Source of the DNA: Occallatibacter riparius
GTDB taxonomy: Bacteria; Acidobacteriota; Terriglobia; Terriglobales; Acidobacteriaceae
Assembly (NCBI RefSeq): GCF_025264625.1
Contig: NZ_CP093313.1
Span: 2,418,001-2,482,000, forward strand
Direction: 5' to 3'
Length of the DNA stretch: 64,000 bases
In this document: one piece after another, positions 8,678 to 17,252 of the stretch
Layout of the letters: every line of letters starts with the position of its first letter
How positions within the stretch are numbered: position 1 is the first letter of the stretch
Notes under the pieces: model-generated
Database searches by the model: none
What the model was told of the DNA's origin: nothing
Seen by the model: the letters and a program-made list of their open reading frames with translations, nothing else
Position numbers and translations under genes: made by a program

Positions 8678-10372
8678 TTAGTGCCGAGGCCGGAGGCGGA
8701 TCAGGGCGACGCCTTGGCGTTCCAACTGCAGCGTCAACGAAGTTCGGCCTTTTTCGCCTTTCCCCCAGAGAACCGGCTTGTCCGATGTGACTTCCTGCAG
8801 CGCTCCTGCTGATCTGAGTCGCAGTGTCTGCTGTTTGTCGAGGTGTTCGGGGCTGCCCATTTTCAGCCATGCGGAGTAGCTGTTGCTGTGCTCCTTATCG
8901 ACCAGATACTCGGATTCGAGGAGGTCACCCTTTAAGCCGTCGATCTGGAGCGTGATCGTGGCTGGCGGAGCTTTGACATCTGCGTCGTGATAGTTCCAGA
9001 GGAGAATGTCGACTTCGTCGCCGTTGCGGGTTGCGACTGCGTTCACGTCAGGTGCGCCGGTGACTCCGTTGCCTAGGATGTCGTTGAGTGATCGGGCGCC
9101 GTCACTGGAGACGGCGAGCCATTGCGCGCCCGGTTTGCCGAGCATCGACATCATTTGGAAGACATTGAACACAGGCTTGTCGACGCCGTTGGTGGCCAGC
9201 TCGCGATAGCCGGCGAAGGCGGGCTGATCCTCGAACTCGAAGGCCCAGGTGACCGCGCCTTGCAGGTTGACGCGGTTGCGCCGGGCCAGTTCGTAGAGGC
9301 GCATCTCGGCTTCAGCCACGCTGACGCCGTAGAGGGTTCCGTTGCGGTAGGCGTTCTGCGGGCCTTTGCAGGCGGCGCAGCCTTCGGGGTCGAACTCGCC
9401 GAGAATGATGGGCGTGTTGCGCCAGCGTGGGTCGGAGGCCAGGATCTTCATGCCGCGCTCGGCGGCGCGAAGCTGCGCGGCGACGCTCATAGTCACATGG
9501 CCGTCGGCGAACTTAGGATTGCCCTTGGGGTGGTAGCTGATGAAATCGAGCGGTGCGCCGGTCTCGCCCGTGGCCGCGTTCGCGCCATGCGCGCAGTGAT
9601 CGAGAAACTGGCGCAGGAACGGCTCGGATTTGTCGCTGATCCCGGTCGCCTCAGGCCCGCCGATCTTAGCCTCGGGCAGCGCCTTGCGTATGGCCGCGGC
9701 ACTCAGGTCGTAGAGGCGGTTGTATTCGTCCCATGTGGCGTGCCAGTAGGGAATGTCGGGCTCGTTCCACACTTCCCAAAGCCAGTCATGCACCTGCGCG
9801 CCGTAACGATCCCGGAGGTGCCCGGCGTAGACCTCGACCAGCTTCGACCACTTCGCTTCATCTTTGGGCGGATAAGTCCAGCCGGTGAAGATATCGCCTT
9901 TGGGGAAGGTGTGCCGGTAGGGCTCAGGGTGCGTTGAGAGCACTTCCGGCATGAATCCGATTTCAACGAGAGGGCGGACGTGGGCGGCGATCAGCGTGTC
10001 GAAGATACGGTCGGTGATCGTGAAGTCGTAGACCGGCGTGCCGTCAGGCTTCTCGGTGTAGACGTTGGTGGAGCCCCACTTGAGCGAGCTGTCGCCGTTG
10101 CCCGTGGTGAAGAGATTGTGTGTGCGGAAATAGACCGGTGCGGAGCCGAGATGTCCGAGTTCGGTGAGGAACTGTTTACCGTTGGGCGCGTAGGTGTAAT
10201 TGGGCTCATCCGCGCCGAAGTAGTTCCAGATGGGAGCGTAGGAACCGGTGGTCTGCGCGGCGTGAACCTGGATGGTGAACGGCTGCGTGCTTTGAGCAGA
10301 AGGGTTCTGCGCGATGGCCGTGAGCGGGAGCAGGAAGCAAGTGGACAGGGCGCGAACCGTGGGCCGGTGCAT
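8678..10372 (-). CDS. Exported glycoside hydrolase family 39 protein (beta-xylosidase-like)
   Basis: A 564-residue protein with a signal peptide (cleavage near TAIAQN). The TIM barrel carries WEVWNEPD with the likely acid/base glutamate at residue 204 and IILGEFDPEG with the likely nucleophile at residue 326, the clan GH-A arrangement seen in GH39 xylosidases and iduronidases. The C-terminal ~150 residues form the usual beta-sandwich. It probably trims xylosides or related plant or microbial glycans in the periplasm or outside. Exact substrate cannot be told. It follows hemB by 48 bases on the same strand but has no evident functional link to it. Confidence 0.88.
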   Translation of the reverse strand: MHRPTVRALSTCFLLPLTAIAQNPSAQSTQPFTIQVHAAQTTGSYAPIWNYFGADEPNYTYAPNGKQFLTELGHLGSAPVYFRTHNLFTTGNGDSSLKWGSTNVYTEKPDGTPVYDFTITDRIFDTLIAAHVRPLVEIGFMPEVLSTHPEPYRHTFPKGDIFTGWTYPPKDEAKWSKLVEVYAGHLRDRYGAQVHDWLWEVWNEPDIPYWHATWDEYNRLYDLSAAAIRKALPEAKIGGPEATGISDKSEPFLRQFLDHCAHGANAATGETGAPLDFISYHPKGNPKFADGHVTMSVAAQLRAAERGMKILASDPRWRNTPIILGEFDPEGCAACKGPQNAYRNGTLYGVSVAEAEMRLYELARRNRVNLQGAVTWAFEFEDQPAFAGYRELATNGVDKPVFNVFQMMSMLGKPGAQWLAVSSDGARSLNDILGNGVTGAPDVNAVATRNGDEVDILLWNYHDADVKAPPATITLQIDGLKGDLLESEYLVDKEHSNSYSAWLKMGSPEHLDKQQTLRLRSAGALQEVTSDKPVLWGKGEKGRTSLTLQLERQGVALIRLRPRH

Positions 10373-10420
10373 ATGCTCACGATAACGGAGCAGACCGGCC
10401 CGCCGCGCTGATGGTGCGCT

Positions 10421-11407
10421 TTACAGCAGCTTTGCAGCGTCCTTGGCGAAGTAGGTGACGATGAAGTCGGCGCCGGCGCGGCGGATGCCGAGGAGCGACT
10501 CGAGCATGGTGCGGTTCTGGTCGAGCCAGCCACGCTGGAAGGCAGCGTGGAGCATAGAGTATTCGCCGGATACCTGGTAAGCGCCCATGGGCACGTCGAA
10601 GCGGTCGCGGGCGGCGCGCACGATGTCGAGGTAGGGCATGGCGGGTTTCATCAGGATCATGTCCGCGCCTTCAGCGAGGTCGAGCTCGATCTCGCGCATG
10701 GCTTCACGGGCGTTGGCTCCGTCCATTTGGTAGCTGCGACGGTCGCCGAACTGGGGGGCGGAGTCGGCGGCTTCGCGGAACGGGCCGTAGAACGCGGACG
10801 CGAACTTCGATGCGTAGCTGAGGATCGGCGTGTTGGAGAAGCCCGCGCCGTCGAGCCCCTTGCGGATAGCGGCGACGCGGCCGTCCATCATGTCGCTCGG
10901 GGCGACGACGTCTGCGCCGGCGCGCGCCTGGCTCACGGCAGTTTTTGCCAGCAGAGCGAGCGACGGATCGTTCTCGACGTCCCATTCCTCGCCTGTCTGC
11001 TTGATGACGCCGCAGTGGCCGTGGCTGGTGTATTCGCAGAGGCAGGCGTCGGCCATCAGGACAAGCTTCTTGGATGCGCTCGACTGCTTGAGGGCTTGGA
11101 GCGCCTGCTGCACGATGCCATCGTCCGACCAGGCGCCGGTGGCCTCTTCATCTTTCGACTCGGGCAGGCCGAAGAGCAACAATCCGCCGATACCAAGGCT
11201 GGCGGCTTCTTCCGCTTCGCGAACGGCTTCATCGATGGATAGATTGAAGACGCCGGGCATGGAGCTGACAGGATTGCGGACGCCCTCGCCGGGGCAGATG
11301 AAAAGGGGGTAGATCAGGTCGCCGGGCTCGAGGGCGGTTTCACGGACGAGAGCGCGCAGCGATTCATTGCGGCGCAGACGGCGCATACGGACGTCGGGAA
11401 AGCTCAT
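10421..11407 (-). CDS. hemB: Delta-aminolevulinic acid dehydratase (porphobilinogen synthase)
   Basis: Condenses two 5-aminolevulinate molecules to porphobilinogen in tetrapyrrole synthesis; cytoplasmic octamer. Key residues are present: zinc-binding cysteines 122, 124 and 132 in [14 protein letters not shown], and the two Schiff-base lysines at 201 ([14 protein letters not shown]) and 254 (MKPAMPYLD). The 328-residue length is standard. The three cysteines mark it as the zinc-dependent type. Heme made through this pathway is needed in quantity by the act-cox respiratory cluster elsewhere in the window, although there is no shared operon. Confidence 0.97.
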   Translation of the reverse strand: MSFPDVRMRRLRRNESLRALVRETALEPGDLIYPLFICPGEGVRNPVSSMPGVFNLSIDEAVREAEEAASLGIGGLLLFGLPESKDEEATGAWSDDGIVQQALQALKQSSASKKLVLMADACLCEYTSHGHCGVIKQTGEEWDVENDPSLALLAKTAVSQARAGADVVAPSDMMDGRVAAIRKGLDGAGFSNTPILSYASKFASAFYGPFREAADSAPQFGDRRSYQMDGANAREAMREIELDLAEGADMILMKPAMPYLDIVRAARDRFDVPMGAYQVSGEYSMLHAAFQRGWLDQNRTMLESLLGIRRAGADFIVTYFAKDAAKLL

Positions 11408-11464
11408 GGTTCAAGTTTACGGCGCGAAAGGCACGTGGCGTGTGACGGATGACAGCGATGCCGC

Positions 11465-11495
11465 GCCGGTAGCCGGTAGCCGACAGCCGGTAGCT
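11465..11495 (+). repeat. Period-7 tandem repeat (GCCGGTA type)
   Basis: Four units GCCGGTA, GCCGGTA, GCCGACA, GCCGGTA in tandem between hemB and the zinc-ribbon gene. Same period as the AGGGAAT arrays but a different unit. Confidence 0.6.
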
Positions 11496-11541
11496 CTGGA
11501 AGCTCGAGAGGCTACTGGCTAGAAGCTACTCGCCCCGCTGT

Positions 11542-12060
11542 TCACGCTTGGGTCAGGCGATCGTAGAGGGTGGTGTTGCGGTAGCCCAGAAGCATCACCA
11601 GGGTCCAAATGGCGATGGCGGTGCCGAAGGGGAACTTGATCAGGTTGACAACGGCCGCGATGATAGCCACGATTCGGCCCCATGGGGCGCGTTCCATCAG
11701 GCCATAGCCCGCCATGATGGCGAGGCCGGCGCGCGCAATCACGTACATCCAGCCGAAGCGAATGATCTGGGGACCAAACCAGAAGGGGAAGCCTCCGTGG
11801 GCAAAGGGGCCGTGCATCCAGAAGCCCCGGTTGGCGAGCCATGCATCCGCGAAGGCCATGCCGATGACGCCAAAGACCAGCGCAAGGGCGCCGTAGATAA
11901 ACCAGACGGTGCTCAAGGCGCGCATCTTGCTGGCATAGGCGGCGAGTTCGAACTGGAATCCCGGATAGGTAGGCGGCGGCACGCTCATCAAGGGCGCTCC
12001 GCAGCGGGGGCAGGCTGCCATTCCTGGAGTCAATCCATTACCACATGAGCTGCAAAACAT
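11542..12060 (-). CDS. Zinc-ribbon membrane protein
   Basis: A 172-residue protein that opens with a zinc ribbon (FCSSCG, then CPRCGAPL, four cysteines) and continues with about four membrane segments from residue 45 on (STVWFIYGALALVFGVIGMA and further). The zinc ribbon would be cytosolic. Function unknown; such proteins are common as small regulators or scaffolds. An unusually strong AAGGAGGCGGT ribosome-binding site fixes this start and rejects a longer reading. It lies 17 bases after the esterase gene and is very probably in the same transcript. Confidence 0.85.
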   Translation of the reverse strand: MFCSSCGNGLTPGMAACPRCGAPLMSVPPPTYPGFQFELAAYASKMRALSTVWFIYGALALVFGVIGMAFADAWLANRGFWMHGPFAHGGFPFWFGPQIIRFGWMYVIARAGLAIMAGYGLMERAPWGRIVAIIAAVVNLIKFPFGTAIAIWTLVMLLGYRNTTLYDRLTQA

Positions 12061-12077
12061 ACCGCCTCCTTGCCGCG

Positions 12078-13265
12078 TTAGGGAGTACGCGCGACGGTCT
12101 TGGTTCGTTCCCACTTTTCTTCATGCCGGTCGTCGCGGAAGACCAGGCCGGTGACGCGGCCCTGAGCGTCGCGCTCGACCACGAGGCGGGTCCAGACGCT
12201 GCCGTTGGGGTAGAAGAACGACGACTGCGACTCGGCCTCAAGCTCGGTGATCTCGCCGTGGGGATCCTTCTCGAGGAGCTGATCGCCCTGGCGGAAGAGG
12301 GTTGCGGCGATATGGCCGGCAGAGTCGCGGTATTCGCCGACGAGCGCGTCGAGTATCGCGGGCGGGAGTTTCTGCGGCGCGGGATGGATGGGGATCAGGA
12401 GGCGTTCGGTGGCAGGCTGTGGCTCAGGCTTGGGATTCAGCCGGTGCGCGAGGAGCCATTTGGGCAGTTCGGGTTCGTTGTAGGCGCGGGCCCAAGAGTC
12501 GTGGTGCAGGCCCTGGTAGATCCAAAGGCGCACGTTGCCGTTGGCCTTCAGGGCGGTGTACATCAACTCGGCTTCGCGGGGCGGGACAACGTTGTCTTCG
12601 CTGCCGTGGAACATCCAGACCGGGGTGCGGCCGACGGCGCGGGCGTACTCGCCGGGCAGGGTAGCGGCCTGCTGCCAGCGCTCCGGCGCGTAGCTCCAGA
12701 AGGGGCCGCCGGCGGCGATGGCGATGGCGGCCCATTTGCGCGGATACATTTTGGCGAGCTCCCAGGCACCGTATCCGCCCATGGAAATACCAGTCAGATA
12801 GGTACGGAGCGGGTCCGCGTGAAGCTCCGCCGTCTCCTGATCGAGGGCGGCGATGGCCATTGTGAGCATTTCCGGGTCGGTCCAGAAATTCGGATAGCGG
12901 CACTGTGGCATGACGATGATGAACGGCCAGCGCTCCGGATGATCGCGCACCTGAAGAGGGAGGCCGATTTGCGTTTGCCACATGCCCTCGCCGCCACGCT
13001 CGCCGCGCCCGTGCAGGAAGAGAATGATGGGCCACTGCTTGCGGTCGTCCCGGCGGAAGTCTTCGGGAAGGTAGATCTGGAACTTGTAGGTGACGCCCTT
13101 GATCACCACTTTACGGTTCAGGAAGCCGGTCTCCTGCGACGCCGGGGCGGGCTTGCTTTTGGCGCGCGCGATTTGGCCGCCGGCGAGCAGAAGGAGAGCT
13201 ACCCCGATGCAGAAGAGGCCAGGAGATGTTTTCCGATCAGGGCGCATGTCTTCAAATTTCATCAT
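12078..13265 (-). CDS. Exported alpha/beta-hydrolase (esterase/peptidase-like)
   Basis: About 395 residues with an N-terminal signal or anchor (LFCIGVALLLLAGGQIARA). The alpha/beta-hydrolase fold shows LFLHGRGERG (oxyanion region), nucleophile Ser in GISMGGYGAW, Asp in FHGSEDNVVP and His in GLHHDSW, so the catalytic triad is complete. The closest pattern is the group of secreted phospholipase/carboxylesterase or prolyl-oligopeptidase-like enzymes often annotated as carbohydrate esterases. The last ~90 residues resemble a small beta domain. The start may be at 13265 or at the Met six residues later (13247), where GAAGA precedes. Confidence 0.85.
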   Translation of the reverse strand: MMKFEDMRPDRKTSPGLFCIGVALLLLAGGQIARAKSKPAPASQETGFLNRKVVIKGVTYKFQIYLPEDFRRDDRKQWPIILFLHGRGERGGEGMWQTQIGLPLQVRDHPERWPFIIVMPQCRYPNFWTDPEMLTMAIAALDQETAELHADPLRTYLTGISMGGYGAWELAKMYPRKWAAIAIAAGGPFWSYAPERWQQAATLPGEYARAVGRTPVWMFHGSEDNVVPPREAELMYTALKANGNVRLWIYQGLHHDSWARAYNEPELPKWLLAHRLNPKPEPQPATERLLIPIHPAPQKLPPAILDALVGEYRDSAGHIAATLFRQGDQLLEKDPHGEITELEAESQSSFFYPNGSVWTRLVVERDAQGRVTGLVFRDDRHEEKWERTKTVARTP

Positions 13266-13269
13266 ACGA

Positions 13270-13326
13270 GGGACAAAGGGATAAAGGGACAGAGTTACGA
13301 AGTTACAAGTGGCAGAGTGGCAGCAG
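13270..13326 (+). repeat. Period-8 tandem repeat
   Basis: Seven degenerate 8-base units running from GGGACAAA through GGGACAGA and GTTACGAA to TGGCAGAG, in the gap between the esterase and kinase genes, which are divergent here. Confidence 0.65.
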
Positions 13327-13367
13327 GTCTGTCCCGGCCTTCATGCAACAATCGATTTAAGACATCC

Positions 13368-14336
13368 ATGCCTGAGCCTGGCGACATTCTCGATCACTAC
13401 CGCTTCGATGCAGTCGTGGCGCACAGCGGTATGGGCACCCTGCTTCGGGCTACGGATCTGCGGGATGGCAAGACCGTTGCGGTAAAGATTCCGCACCCCG
13501 AGATGGAGAACGATCCAGTGCTGCTGGAACGCTTCCGACGCGAAGAGGAGATCGGGCATCTGCTCGATCATCCCGGAATTGTAAAGACGCTGGACGGCGA
13601 GCAGCGCAGTCAGCTCTACATGGTGCTGGAGTGGGTAGGCGGGCGCCTGTTGCGCACCGTGCTGAATGAGGAGCGTCCGCTTGATGTGGACCGCGCGGTG
13701 GCGCTTACGTTGCTGCTCTGTGATGCGTTGGACGCCATGCACAAGCGGGGAATTGTGCACCGGGATCTGAAGCCGGAGAACGTGATGGTCACGGCTGGGG
13801 ATCAAATAAAGATTATTGACTTCGGCATTGCGATGAAAGAGGACGCGCGGCGCATCACGCATGTGGGTGCGACGTCGCTGCTGGGTACGCCCGACTACAT
13901 TTCGCCGGAGCAGGTGCAGGGCAAGCGGGGCGACCAGCGGTCCGACATTTATGCGATGGGCATCATGTTCTACGAGATGCTTACGGGACGTGTGCCGTTC
14001 TCGGGACCGAATCCGCTGGCGGTGATGAATGATCGACTGGTGATCGAGCCTCCGTCGCCGCGGGCGATCAATCCGAAAGTTACGCCGGAGCTTGAAGAGA
14101 TCATTTATCGCGCGCTGGAGCGGGATCCGCGTCATCGCTACTCGAACGCGCACGAGATGCAGTGGGATCTCGAGAATCAGGAACAGGTGGGCGCGGAGCC
14201 GCGCGGGCAGAGTTCGCAGCGGAAGGTGAACGTTCCGCTGGCAAAACGGATCAATAAGAAGACGCTACTGTATGCGTGCCTGCTGCTGGTGCCGGTGGCG
14301 CTGTTCGGGCTGATGCTGGTGCTGGCGAAGCACTGA
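13368..14336 (+). CDS. Serine/threonine protein kinase with C-terminal membrane anchor
   Basis: A 322-residue Hanks-type kinase. Visible: glycine loop region (AHSGMGTLLRA), ATP-anchoring Lys40 in VAVKIP, catalytic HRDLKPEN (Asp133), metal-binding DFG (Asp151), GTPDYISPEQ as the P+1 region, and DIYAMGIMFYEMLTG. One transmembrane helix ends the protein (about 299-320), leaving only LAKH outside, so there is no extracellular sensor domain. The open frame continues upstream to 12045, but that part is antisense to the esterase gene; the ATG at 13368 begins the kinase domain exactly. Substrates unknown. Confidence 0.92.
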   Translation: MPEPGDILDHYRFDAVVAHSGMGTLLRATDLRDGKTVAVKIPHPEMENDPVLLERFRREEEIGHLLDHPGIVKTLDGEQRSQLYMVLEWVGGRLLRTVLNEERPLDVDRAVALTLLLCDALDAMHKRGIVHRDLKPENVMVTAGDQIKIIDFGIAMKEDARRITHVGATSLLGTPDYISPEQVQGKRGDQRSDIYAMGIMFYEMLTGRVPFSGPNPLAVMNDRLVIEPPSPRAINPKVTPELEEIIYRALERDPRHRYSNAHEMQWDLENQEQVGAEPRGQSSQRKVNVPLAKRINKKTLLYACLLLVPVALFGLMLVLAKH

Positions 14337-14343
14337 GGTTTCG

Positions 14344-14382
14344 CACCCTGTCGCCAGAAAGAAAGCGACAGGATGGGGCACG
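14344..14382. repeat. Variable-stem hairpin element, copy 1
   Basis: CCTGTCGC pairs with GCGACAGG around a 10-base loop, followed by ATGGGGCACGG. It begins 8 bases after the kinase stop codon. Same flanks as copies at 19751, 20277 and 37501. Confidence 0.7.
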
Positions 14383-14401
14383 GAAGGCTTCGCCGTTTAG
14401 G

Positions 14402-15139
14402 CTAGCTGGGCAGCCGTTTCAGAAGCGCGGCGGCGCGGCGAAACTGAGGGCGTTCACGGCGGCGCAGGTAGCCGGGCATCGTGGGTTTCTTGTCCAGCAC
14501 TTTGCGAACCCACTGTCGGGCTTCGCCGCCGCGGCCCTGGGAGGCAAGGAACTCCGCGAAGTTCAGATAGCCCTCAGAGGACGTGGATCGCTCGACGGAT
14601 CGCTGGAACCAAGCTTCGGCCTTTTCGGTTTGTCCGGTTTTGGCACAGGCCTGGGCGAAGGCTCCGGCGGCACGATCGAAGTCGAAACCCGGTTCCTTGC
14701 TTACGACCATTTCGAGATCGGGCAGAGCGGTTGCGGCGTCGCCGAGAGCCAGAGTGCAGGCGCCTCGCCGGTAGAAGCAATCGAGGCTGCTGGAACGAGC
14801 GGAGATGGCCTTGTCGTAGGCCTCACGAGCTTCGCGCAGTTTACCGTCTTCCCTGTATAGATCGGCCAGTTCTTCGTAGTTGCCGGCGGAGGGGTTGTCG
14901 TGGATCTCCAGTTTCAGGCGGCCGATCCGTTTGCGGCGCGGGAAGGCTTTGAACGAGCCGCCCAGCAGGCTGGCGTCAGGTACAACTTCGACGGCGATGT
15001 AGACGAGCGCTCCGACCGGTCCAAGGAAAAGAACGATGTAAAGCCAGTAGGTGTCAGGCCGCCGGCGAATGAAATGGATGATGGCTGCAACCTGCAGCAC
15101 CAAGCCCCATGGATAGAAGAGTCCCGTGAGATAGCCCAT
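14402..15139 (-). CDS. Membrane-anchored TPR protein
   Basis: A 245-residue protein. The N-terminus has two membrane helices in the pattern of the phospholipase-D-nuclease N-terminal domain (RRRPDTYWLYIVLFLGPVGA, then VYIAVEVVPD). From about residue 85 to 215 there are three to four TPR-like repeats (EELADLYREDGKLREAREAY, CFYRRGACTLALGD, AGAFAQACAKTGQTEKAEAW). TPRs are protein-binding scaffolds; partner unknown. It is convergent with the Ser/Thr kinase gene. Confidence 0.8.
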   Translation of the reverse strand: MGYLTGLFYPWGLVLQVAAIIHFIRRRPDTYWLYIVLFLGPVGALVYIAVEVVPDASLLGGSFKAFPRRKRIGRLKLEIHDNPSAGNYEELADLYREDGKLREAREAYDKAISARSSSLDCFYRRGACTLALGDAATALPDLEMVVSKEPGFDFDRAAGAFAQACAKTGQTEKAEAWFQRSVERSTSSEGYLNFAEFLASQGRGGEARQWVRKVLDKKPTMPGYLRRRERPQFRRAAALLKRLPS

Positions 15140-15196
15140 GCGATTTCTATATTGAATCGAGGGCAGTTAGACGCGCAATGACGCGTTTGAGGGATG

Positions 15197-16411
15197 TTAT
15201 TGCGCGGGTTGAGCTTTGGCTGTGGGCAGGTCGGGCGCGGAGATCGTTACGGCGCTGAGGTCGCCGGTGATGTGTATGGGCTGCTCGGCCGGTCCGTATT
15301 GGTGAAGCACATGCGGTTCCTTGTGGGTCGGTGGCCAGTTATTCGGCCCATTGGAGATCTCGCGGTATTCGACATCGGAGGCGCCGTCGACGCGCAGGAT
15401 GTAATCGCCTTCCGGAACAAAGCTGAAGTTGAAGATGTCGTCGTCATCCGTGAGAGCTGTGACGGCGACCATGCTCTTGTCGTCCGGGTAGAGTAGCTGA
15501 AGCGATCCGCCATTTAGTACGTGGCCGTCGTGGGCGGCGAGGATATTGCCGCGGACGGTGTGGAGCTTGCTGACCGGAATTTCGATGTCGACCCCGCGCC
15601 GCTCTTCGCCCAAGGTGAGGTCGAAGGGCTCTGCGTCCTTCTCGCGCATCGTGCTGCCGTTGTAGATCTCTAGCGAATAACCGTTGCCTGATGAGGTGTA
15701 GCTGCCGCCATGCTCGTCTACTTTGTAGGTCGTTTTAGAGAGGCGTAAATCCGCTTGGAGAAGATACTTTCCGGCGGGAAGGCCGGTGAGGCGGTAGTGG
15801 CCCTGGTCGTCTGTATGCACGAAAAAACCTGAGCCTGAAACGGGGCTGCTGAACATGATCGTGGTCCAGCCGTTTTTTTCGTGGGTAAGCAGGCTTACCT
15901 GGATTCCGCTTGCGGGGCTGCCGTCGTCGTAGAGGACGTTGCCGCTTACTCCTGCGCCGCGTTCGATGGTCACGTTGACTGCGACCGGGAGATTGCCTTC
16001 AACGGTGATGCGCGGCGCTGATGGAGGGGCTTCCTTCTTCTGGTCTTTCGGCAAAGGGTCGTCCGCACCCATGTAGCGCACGGCGAGCGGAGAGATGTAC
16101 CCGGCCTGCGACGCGATGACGTAGTAGGTCCCAGGGGCGACGTGCTGGATGGTGAAGCTGCCGTCCATCGAGGTTTGCGCTGTCTCGCCGCTCGACGAGA
16201 TAGTTTTGGGCTCGCCGGGAGTGATGGCGTCAACGGCGTCGGCGGGCTGGAGGATGACAGTAGCCATGCGGGCAGGCGCGTTGGTGTCGGCGCAGTAGAC
16301 GTGGCCGGAGACGGTGGCTGTTGGGGCTGCTGGATTGGCGGTCTGCTTCTGCGCCCAGGTAGGTGTGGTGCATGCGACGAGACAGACGAGGCGGGCCCAT
16401 GGGATTTTCAT
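15197..16411 (-). CDS. Secreted carboxypeptidase-regulatory-like domain protein
   Basis: A 404-residue exported protein with a signal peptide (cleavage near TPTWAQ). It consists of serial beta-sandwich domains of the carboxypeptidase regulatory-like/transthyretin-like type: TVSGHVYCADTNAPARMATV, APGTYYVIAS, GVSGNVLYDDGSPASGIQVS, LPAGKYLLQADL, TVRGNILAAHDGHVLNG and VPEGDYILRVDG. Such domains are abundant in Acidobacteriota, often fused to TonB-dependent Oar-like receptors; here there is no barrel, so it is probably a periplasmic or surface adhesion or carbohydrate-binding protein. No catalytic motif seen. Confidence 0.82.
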   Translation of the reverse strand: MKIPWARLVCLVACTTPTWAQKQTANPAAPTATVSGHVYCADTNAPARMATVILQPADAVDAITPGEPKTISSSGETAQTSMDGSFTIQHVAPGTYYVIASQAGYISPLAVRYMGADDPLPKDQKKEAPPSAPRITVEGNLPVAVNVTIERGAGVSGNVLYDDGSPASGIQVSLLTHEKNGWTTIMFSSPVSGSGFFVHTDDQGHYRLTGLPAGKYLLQADLRLSKTTYKVDEHGGSYTSSGNGYSLEIYNGSTMREKDAEPFDLTLGEERRGVDIEIPVSKLHTVRGNILAAHDGHVLNGGSLQLLYPDDKSMVAVTALTDDDDIFNFSFVPEGDYILRVDGASDVEYREISNGPNNWPPTHKEPHVLHQYGPAEQPIHITGDLSAVTISAPDLPTAKAQPAQ

Positions 16412-16466
16412 GTTGCCAAAGATATCGCAGTTGAGATTGAGTTCTGCGTGCGCTGTGTTAAGTCAA

Positions 16467-16515
16467 GCGCGGGTGAGGACACCCGCGCTACAGCCGGTCA
16501 GGAGACCGGCGCTAC
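16467..16515. repeat. Pair of AGGA-loop hairpins ending in GCTAC
   Basis: Two adjacent palindromes with different stems but the same AGGA loop and CTAC tail: GCGCGGGTG/CACCCGCGC (16467-16488) and GCCGGTC/GACCGGC (16493-16510). They lie in the gap between two divergent genes. Confidence 0.7.
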
Positions 16516-16626
16516 TCACTTTCGATTCGTGCTCACTGACTTGCGCCGAGTCCGATCTAATGAGCGTATTCTTGTCGGTTGCGGGAGGATACGAGCTATT
16601 CACGTTGATTCCTGCGAGGTATCCGT

Positions 16627-17166
16627 ATGAGGCGCTCGACTGTTGCTTTGGTGATGGTGTTGGTACTTATGCCCGTCCTCGCATTTGCGCAGACCAAGAA
16701 GAAAAAGAAGTCGGTTCCGGCGGTGTTCAGCAATGCGCACTATGTTTACGTGCAGGCCGAGGATGGAGACGCGTATACGCCGGGCTTGCTGAACGAGGAT
16801 CGCGCGGCGATCGAGAATGTGCAGGGCGCAATCCGCGAGTGGAACCGGTATGCGCTGACCATGAGCGTGAATGAGGCCGAACTGGTGTTCGTGGTGCGGA
16901 AGGGCCGCGTGGCGAGCGGGCGCGTGGGCGGCTCGGTCGGCGTGGGTGCTCCTTATCCAGGGCAGCCTCCGACGACGCGGACTGCGGGAATGGGCGAAGC
17001 CGAGGTGGGCCCTCCCGACGACCTGCTGGAAGTGAAGATGCGGAATGCGGACGGTTCGCTGAGCGCGCCGATCTGGATCCGCACGCAATCAGAGGGCCTG
17101 GACCGGCCGCGTGTGCCGCTCTTCCAGATGCTCCGGGATGCGGTGGAGAGGGATTATCCGATGTAA
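16627..17166 (+). CDS. Secreted hypothetical protein
   Basis: A 179-residue protein with a signal peptide (cleavage near LAFAQT) followed by a lysine run (KKKKK). The middle contains AAIENVQGAIREWNRYALT followed by EAELVFVVRKGR, a pattern I associate with a family of small exported acidobacterial proteins of unknown function. A Gly-Val-rich segment follows. The C-terminus (LFQMLRDAVERDYPM) is helical. No catalytic motif. Confidence 0.75.
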   Translation: MRRSTVALVMVLVLMPVLAFAQTKKKKKSVPAVFSNAHYVYVQAEDGDAYTPGLLNEDRAAIENVQGAIREWNRYALTMSVNEAELVFVVRKGRVASGRVGGSVGVGAPYPGQPPTTRTAGMGEAEVGPPDDLLEVKMRNADGSLSAPIWIRTQSEGLDRPRVPLFQMLRDAVERDYPM

Positions 17167-17167
17167 A

Positions 17168-17252
17168 GGCAGAGAATAGGGGACAGGGAATAGGGAGTAG
17201 GAAAGGCAACAACCGCGCTTCCCGCTCTACTCCCTATTCCCTACTCCCTGTC
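17168..17252. repeat. Two facing period-7 arrays forming a long inverted repeat
   Basis: After the plus-strand gene ending at 17166 there is an AGGGAAT/AGGGAGT array (to about 17205), and after the minus-strand amt stop at 17253 there is another on the other strand (17226-17252). As a result 17185-17200 and 17227-17242 are perfect 16-base complements, able to form a hairpin between two convergent genes, a plausible bidirectional 3' end. Confidence 0.75.

Noticed and set aside
9122..9937. 271-codon plus-strand frame opposite the GH39 gene
   Set aside because: Mirror of a GC-rich gene; no recognisable domain; the GH39 catalytic motifs are on the minus strand.
12045..13367. N-terminal extension of the Ser/Thr kinase frame by about 440 codons
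   Set aside because: It is antisense to the alpha/beta-hydrolase gene with a complete triad; the kinase domain begins exactly at the ATG 13368.
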